A stretch of DNA of 64,000 nucleotides from Hydractinia symbiolongicarpus. Lineage: Eukaryota > Cnidaria > Hydrozoa > Anthoathecata > Hydractiniidae. The position numbers and the translations under genes were made by a program. Shown here one piece after another: positions 57,791 to 64,000 of this stretch; the first letter of the stretch is position 1, and each line of letters opens with the position of its first letter. Where the stretch lies: positions 10,292,001 through 10,356,000 of the forward strand of contig NC_079879.1 of the NCBI RefSeq assembly GCF_029227915.1, in the 5' to 3' direction. The notes beneath the pieces are model-generated. The model was not told the DNA's origin and searched no databases. It saw nothing but the letters and a program-made list of their open reading frames with translations.

Positions 57791-59585
57791 TTTGAGTCGA
57801 GTATCTGTGTATTGATGCCGTGTTTAATATCGATAGTCAACAGAGGTATAAAACAATAAATGCACGGTTTTTCTTTTAATTATAAGAATATCAGGGTGGA
57901 ATTCCAGGTTAAAACAATAGCTATATTGTTTAGAACAATAGAGAAAAAGAATAATTTTGGTGAGTTTTGGTATTCTTATAAAAAAAGCGTGTATATATGT
58001 TTATAACGGACTATATTGTTTTGTTATCTCCAAAAAAGGTAGATATTCAGAGGTAAGAATTTAACCACGTTTAATATGACAAAAGAATATTTTCAAAAAT
58101 CTACTTTTTCGCTGAACCTCTTTCGTCCCTAGGTATTTTTCTCGCCGACGATGCCAAAATAGCAAGAACCGCTGGGACGAGGTTGCACTGAATTGTATTT
58201 GTCGGTTAAACCCATAAATAAATGAAAGGTTAAAAGATGTCATATCAAAAGACAAAAAACCCTGGGGACGAGGGTGTAGGTTGGATAACCAACAAGTACC
58301 CCATGAACCACCGCGGTTGTTACCCGACCTAGTGACGAAGAAATAAAATCTAATAATTTTTAAAGTCAAAATAATCTTTGAATTTTTAAGTTTTTGAAGT
58401 TCGGCACGGGGTTACTACTTTTTCGATTTTTAGCCCAACATGCTGCAAATTATTTTAACACGTATATAATTTCAACACGTTTGACATGTCCATTTGTAGC
58501 ACAAGGTGTAAACAGCAACAAAGATGAAATGTGACTTACGCTGAGAAATCACGTGATTTACGTATAGGAACTTTATTGGGCATACAGCAAATAACAATCT
58601 CGTCCCCAAGGACTATCTGATACTCAACGGCGCTGCCCTTTCTGATAGCTCCCGGTGCTGTGGTCGAGCTTGAGCAAATAACAGATTAGGTAGGCACATA
58701 TAGACCACTTTCCGCGTGACGTGGTTGTTTTGATTTCATTTTGAGAACAGTGGGCATGCGCGCACTTTTGTGTAGGTAAAAAAGCAGGACTCGCACAGGG
58801 TAAAATAGTTAGCTATTAATGAAGTTTAAAGTATTTTTTCGGTAGCATAAGAGCCCAGAGGAACTGAAATAAAATTTTAACTATATTCTTCTAATTCTTC
58901 CTAAACAATTTCATTAATTTTGGGCAAACATTTCTTTTTTGGATGAATTTCTTTGATTACTGTGTTCTATTGTTTACATATTCTGCCTACAGAAATGCTT
59001 GCGCAAAAAACCCGCAAACTTTTTAACTTTTGTAAACATTGGCTCTATTTGAATTAGTTAAATTAATCTGTAAAAGATATAACATACGAATACATAAGAT
59101 TTATACATTTTTAAAGCATATAATCACAAAAATAAAAATATTTTTTATATTTTTCTCACAGCTCTTTAATTAAAATTTTATCTCATTTGAGTCCTAGTAC
59201 ATTCTCTAAAAAAGATGATGTGTTATATGGAGACTCATCATTCGTTGTCTCAACTTCGTCCTCAGGGCGATCGCGTTGTCTGTCTTTTGGGAATCTGGGA
59301 GTGAGAAAACAACTTGAGACACCGTGCCAATTGTGTATTAATCATGCCAATAATAACATAATGATTTTTCCTATCCACCCGAGTTTAATTTTTGACGCAT
59401 TCCAGTTTTACTACGGACGGTCGGTAATGAGGTTTCTTTGAGAGGTATTTTTCTTCATTAATATTTTTTAATCATACTGGTAGACCCGGGCAAATAAGGA
59501 ATTCTATTTTCAATCTGACGTCAAATAATAATATGACGTCATACTATAATGAGTGTTTCAGCAGAAAGCTAATTTCAAGAACACA
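57791..59585. other. Intergenic upstream of prominin; repeat-rich
   Basis: It contains CAACCTCG-family pieces at about 58119-58184, 58230-58272, 58592-58680 and 59248-59275. The piece at 58592 shares CTCAACGGCGCTGC with one at 33779-33850 inside the Harbinger transposase intron. The small open frames lie on these repeats. It should contain the prominin promoter. Confidence 0.4.
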
Positions 59586-62500
59586 ATGAAGGCCGCTTTG
59601 TTTCTCGCATTCTGCATGTTTACTTTCGTGAATGGAACAGTCATCACAGATCTTGAGAAATGGGTGAAGGAAAGTGATATTAATATATTCAATCCAAAAA
59701 AATACGAGCCTGCTTATAACGAAACTTATATACAAGAAAAATGGTCTTTAACTACCTATACCAAAATAGCCGAAGATATTGTTAAGATGTTTCATCATTC
59801 GAAATCATTTCTTGGTAAGTCCCTTCATATTCTCGCAACGGAAACAACAACACGAAGACAGCAACCCAATAGTATATTGAGACTTGAGATTGTTTTTTTC
59901 AGCACCCCTTAACCCTTGCCCCCTAATTCAATATTGTTCTAACAACGGAGCTTTAATTTTGATATGGAGAAATGTAGGGCTTAGAACTTGTAAAACGCCG
60001 CGTTTTGAAAACTTCCATCATATCTGCCCAAATTCTCCTTGATCATATTTACGCAATGTAAACATATTTTCTGCTCTTTTCAGATCTTCTCAAAGATTAC
60101 ATTAAAGCAACGTTTACAGAGCAAGAAACTGCAAAAACACAGAACCAGGTTACAGATGAGGTACAGTGATAGATAATTTTGTACATCCCTGTTCATTAAA
60201 TGCGTTAGATTTTTTAATAAAGTGGACTTTGGAGGTGGATTCGATTTTTTAGGGATTTGCTATGACATTTGTTTGTGTCTAAACTTTTGTTTGAGAGAAA
60301 CTGAATTTCATATTTTCGAAGAAAGCTTAGTTAACTAAGCTAACCCTAAAGATGATATTCCATGAAAAAGATAAACAGCTTGCTGATTCTCACGCTCCTA
60401 AAAGCGCTCATTTATTTCATTTAGTTTATCAGATTTGAGATCCCTTACTTCATAATGGCTGCCATACCACTTGTGTTAATGTTCATCTTGCCAATCATTG
60501 GATGTGTATTTTGCAGAAGACAAAGCAAACGAGATAGAAAAAATAAATTATCCGAAGTAAAAGTGATTGGAAAGCGAAAAACGCGACGTTTTTTGAGCGC
60601 ATCTTTTGTTTTAACAGCTGCTACTTTCATACTGTATGTAATAATTTTTTCTAATTTAGTAAGTCAAAGAGTAGATAGTACAAGTAGCTCCCAACGCAAA
60701 GGAAAGGAGAACCATTGAAGACAACATGGCAATTTTTTACCAAAACGTTTTTGTAGCATAGAATCCCTATACTTTTCTATGATGAAAATCAACCAAGGCT
60801 TCACCAATCTATTAAGAATTAGCAAGAAATATTATCAAAAATGATGGTGGTCTTATTTATGCTGCCATTGGGCTTTTCTTATTATCATATTTTAACAGTA
60901 CAACGAGATTGAGGGCTTTTAGTATAAGTTGGAAAACGTTATCAATCACAGCATTATAAGACACTTGATATTGCCTGTCTAGTTGAAAGCTAATGATGCT
61001 ATATCTATCAATGCTAAAGTGATATCATTGATAGATGCGTCAGAGATGCTCATCATATAACATAATTAGCTCTCAACTAGACTAACTAAGAACAGAAGAG
61101 ATACTTGGTTGAACAATAATACAACAGTTTAACTTTTTCTTATTTATGTATTTTTTTTCCCGCGTAGAATTGCAGGAATTGCATGCTTTCTAGCATCAGA
61201 ACGTCTAGATTCAGGAATCGAGCTTGGTAAAACGATGTTAATCAACAGTATGAATAACATAGCTATGTTTGCAAATAAAACTGCTTCGGTAAGCTTTCTA
61301 TAAGATGTGTTTACAGCTACTGTAGTTAAAATTTGTCATTTTTTGCGCATTGGTTGAATAGAGAAGTGGAAATTAACAACGATATTGGTGGTGGTCCATC
61401 ATACGAAAAACGCGCCAAAAAATGATTACAAACATTTAAACGGAGGTGACAACGTGAAATAAAATGAAAACAACAATGGCTACTGCCGGAATTGCAGGAA
61501 AAACACAACAATCATTTTCTTTGCATGCTTTTTTCATCAGTATTTTTATAGGACTTTTACTTTATTAAAATAATTCACGTTCTACCGAAAACCTGAAAAT
61601 TGTTCTTTTCGGGTTGTAGAAAGAACGGCAAATTTGTTTTGGGGGCTTACCCTGATCTGCTCATGCGCATTGGAAAACTTTTTCTCAGTTGTAAATAGAA
61701 CCATTCTTGTTTCGTAAGATCGCTATTGGCGTTAATTTTCGCTATAAAGTGTAAAAAAACAAACGCCCACGGTCAGTTATATAGAATTATTTGTCCCATG
61801 TTTAACTTTATTTTCATTCTAACTCCTTATCCATCTATTCGGCAGACATTGCATGTACTTTTGGGCGATGATTTCGATATTGCAACAAACATGACGACTA
61901 AAGCACTTGACAGTAAGGACATGATAATGTTATGTTGAGCAAGTTTTGTAAGCATTCATTCGAAAGGTTAAAGTTTTCAGAAGCTCCACAATGCTTCTGC
62001 TCTAACCCCTATTGTTTTAACTCTAAATATTTTTTTAGCGCTACCTGAAAGGCTTGCTGTCGAGATAATACATGGTATCAATCTAGTAACAGAACCATAC
62101 TTCAATAGTGTACTGCAGCTGGATAAAAGTAAGTAGCGACACTGTTTTTTTTTAAAGTCTGTCACTTATGAGGACTATATATAAAGCTACATCCATACTA
62201 CATCGAGAGTAGTATTGATAATTAATATATTAAATACTTAATTAGAATCTGAGTTAAGATTATTCCTCTAATATAAAATGTTTCGTGAATGATTAATGTT
62301 AAATTATTAGCAAATCAAACGATAAGCATTACTTGAGTACCACTTCACCCTATTATATGCTAACGCAACAGGTAGAATAGGCCCTGGGAACAAGGTTGAG
62401 CATAATGGAGTCTAACCTGATGACCTGTTAGTAGCGTTTCTAACAGAGACATCTATAAATGGTTGTTTTACAAGATAGTTGCTCAATAAAAAAACGCGTA

Positions 62501-63606
62501 ATGCTCTCCGGGTATATTTTATTTCCTAGATAAAATAAGATATTGAGATAAGATATTGAGATAAACCTCAATTGGTTTTGAGGTTTATCTCAAAGAGCTC
62601 TGGGGAAAAGAATGCGGATATGTACATATATGGTGAGGCACATAGGGCGTATAATCGAGTGGTAAGGACATTCGCTTCGTAATCAGGAGGACAGTGGTTC
62701 GATTCCCGGTTGAACATGTAGAACATTGTTACAGGTTAACCCATGTGGGGAAATAGGATGCTGATGTTTATCTAGTCAATGATATTATTTCTTAATGTTT
62801 AAACAAAGTATCTATTTTAGCGTTTGAAACACGTTTATCAATGTAAATCCTGTGTTTTAAATGAATGGCTATCCTATATCTATAAATATAAATATTAAAA
62901 AATAATACTAAAACCGTGAAATAATAAAAACTTAAAAGATTATGCGAAATCGTTTTATGTTTGAATTTTAGTTGTAAACGACAATCTCGACTATTTCAAC
63001 ACGATGGAGAGTAACAGGACGCATATTTTAACGCTAATACCAAATGCGACGACGCTTATCGAAAATATACAAACGAATTTAACGAAACTATATGAAGACA
63101 TGTGTGTGGATAAATCTGTTTCATACTGTCAAGTGTTGAATGTAAAGAATATGAAGATCACAGAGAACTTTACGCAGGTATGGAGACGTCACAGGAAGGA
63201 GGTGTATCTGTCCACTGAAAACCTATGCTTTGATAATTATGTTTCTGACTTGCGGTAAATCCCCACTTTTTTAAGAAAAGGAAGCGCACATCTATGTTTC
63301 TCCCACGGCCTTTTTTTGGTGATTTTTTACTGGGATAAAGATTGATAAACATGGGCTTTCATTTCATGAGGGCTAACACGAAGCTGGCATTTCTTTTAAC
63401 GATTATTTTATATCATATGGAGAGCTTTTTTGCTTGCTGTCCCAGACTTTATATTTCCAGAAGGTATTGGTAACGTATCACTTATTTTTTTAAATTTCTC
63501 GGATACATTTTAATTTGCGCTTACCGAACAGATCGTCGATTTATCAAATACAACATCGAGACTATCTGGACTATATGAAGATCAGCTTGAAAAGAAAGTA
63601 AATCAG
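59586..63606 (+). CDS. Prominin-like pentaspan membrane protein, 5' part (runs off the window)
   Basis: Eight exons join in phase (1074 nt, 358 codons): 59586-59814, 60084-60160, 60425-60633, 61168-61288, 61846-61912, 62039-62128, 62972-63177, 63532-63606. A signal peptide (MKAALFLAFCMFTFVNG) precedes an ectodomain of about 90 aa. Transmembrane helix 1 (FIMAAIPLVLMFILPIIGCV) is followed by a short basic cytosolic loop (CRRQSKRDRKNK...KRKTRR), helix 2 (LSASFVLTAATFIL with IAGIACFLA) and the start of a long extracellular loop with N-glycosylation sites (NTT, NKT, NMT, NRT) and a C-x9-C pair (MCVDKSVSYCQV). This spacing is the prominin (CD133) plan: cholesterol-binding glycoproteins of microvilli and other membrane protrusions. 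The remaining loops and helices 3-5 lie beyond the window. Identification rests on topology and weak motif similarity. Confidence 0.7.
60977..61082. repeat. Nested inverted repeat in a prominin intron
   Basis: The outer arms GTCTAGTTGAAAGCTAAT (60977-60994) and ATTAGCTCTCAACTAGAC (61065-61082) match with one mismatch. Nested inside, ATCTATCAATG (61003-61013) faces CATTGATAGAT (61026-61036) exactly. It could fold into a branched hairpin of about 106 nt. It may be a small fold-back transposon; target duplications are not clear. Confidence 0.7.
62638..62775 (+). mobile_element. tRNA-derived SINE, copy 2, inside a prominin intron
   Basis: The tRNA-like head has box A-like TATAATCGAGTGG, then TTCGCTTCGTAATCA and box B GGTTCGATTCC (62698-62708). 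The body has GTTAACCCATGTGGGGAAAT. The TTCGCTTCGTAATCA and AACCCATG blocks match the SINE at 15143. No long tail remains, so this copy is older or truncated. Confidence 0.6.
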
Positions 63607-64000
63607 GTATGGGTTTTGGCATGTAGCTACAGTGAAGCCTCTCCATACTGGTTTTGGCATGTAGTAAAGCCTCTCTATATAGCGGATACCATTGGGACTT
63701 CAAAAAGGTACCTGCTATGAAGAGGTGTCCGCTATGTATAATTTTTTCCCAGGTGGACTTATATTGCTTCAAAAATTATAGTGAAATTGACATTAGTGTA
63801 TCAAGACGCTGATGTTGAAAATATATATTTTAAATATTCTATCTTTCATTTCAAAAATGAAACGGACTTACGACTGCACAAAAAACTTTGAGATTTTGCT
63901 TTGTCTTTATATGTTTTATATGTTATATGTTTTGTATTTTATACTTAACGTTTTGCCAGTATAATATAACAAACTTGTTATAAAAATTGTTTAATATCAC

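Overview
The window is animal nuclear DNA. It is AT-rich and gene-sparse, its genes are cut into many short exons by GT-AG introns, and it is crowded with transposon debris. The gene set (WDR3/UTP12, PUS1, a prominin, a PDGF/VEGF-type cystine-knot factor) is metazoan. A cnidarian, perhaps a hydrozoan, fits best: the base composition, the transposon mix, and several splice acceptors lying 6-23 nt before start codons, as expected with spliced-leader trans-splicing. The species assignment is inference.

Layout. 0.4 kb: tRNA-Ala(UGC), minus strand. 3.5-3.9 kb: the last two exons of a UBX-domain gene, plus strand. 7.85-8.68 kb: an intronless, membrane-anchored PDGF/VEGF-like ligand, minus strand. 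9.87-26.32 kb: a complete WDR3/UTP12 gene on the minus strand, rebuilt here as 35 coding exons (903 codons) with every exon phase agreeing. 27.7-29.2 kb: an inverted-repeat element and a LINE 3' end. 30.8-31.4 kb: a roughly 128-bp minisatellite. 32.5-33.2 kb: a Harbinger-type MITE. 33.35-40.71 kb: a decayed PIF/Harbinger transposon (transposase plus MADF-like gene, TAA target duplication) interrupted by a full-length, apparently intact Ty1/copia element with identical 202-bp LTRs and ACAAG target duplications. 42.70-48.21 kb: PUS1, plus strand, 14 coding exons, including one AT-AC intron and one intron filled by a minisatellite of splice-site-like units. 49.23-53.67 kb: two tandem paralogues on the minus strand that resemble DUF6940. 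55.77-56.17 kb: an unrecognised 134-aa gene. 59.59 kb to the window end: the 5' two fifths or so of a prominin gene, plus strand.

The host genes do not form a pathway. WDR3 (ribosome biogenesis) and PUS1 (RNA pseudouridylation) are housekeeping RNA genes. The VEGF-like protein and prominin are cell-surface proteins. The features most worth follow-up are the DUF6940-like pair, the VEGF-like factor that lacks exactly the two inter-chain cysteines, the AT-AC intron and decoy-splice-site array in PUS1, the copia element whose primer-binding site lies inside its coding sequence, and a very abundant fold-back MITE family with CAACCTCG ends and 9-bp target duplications.
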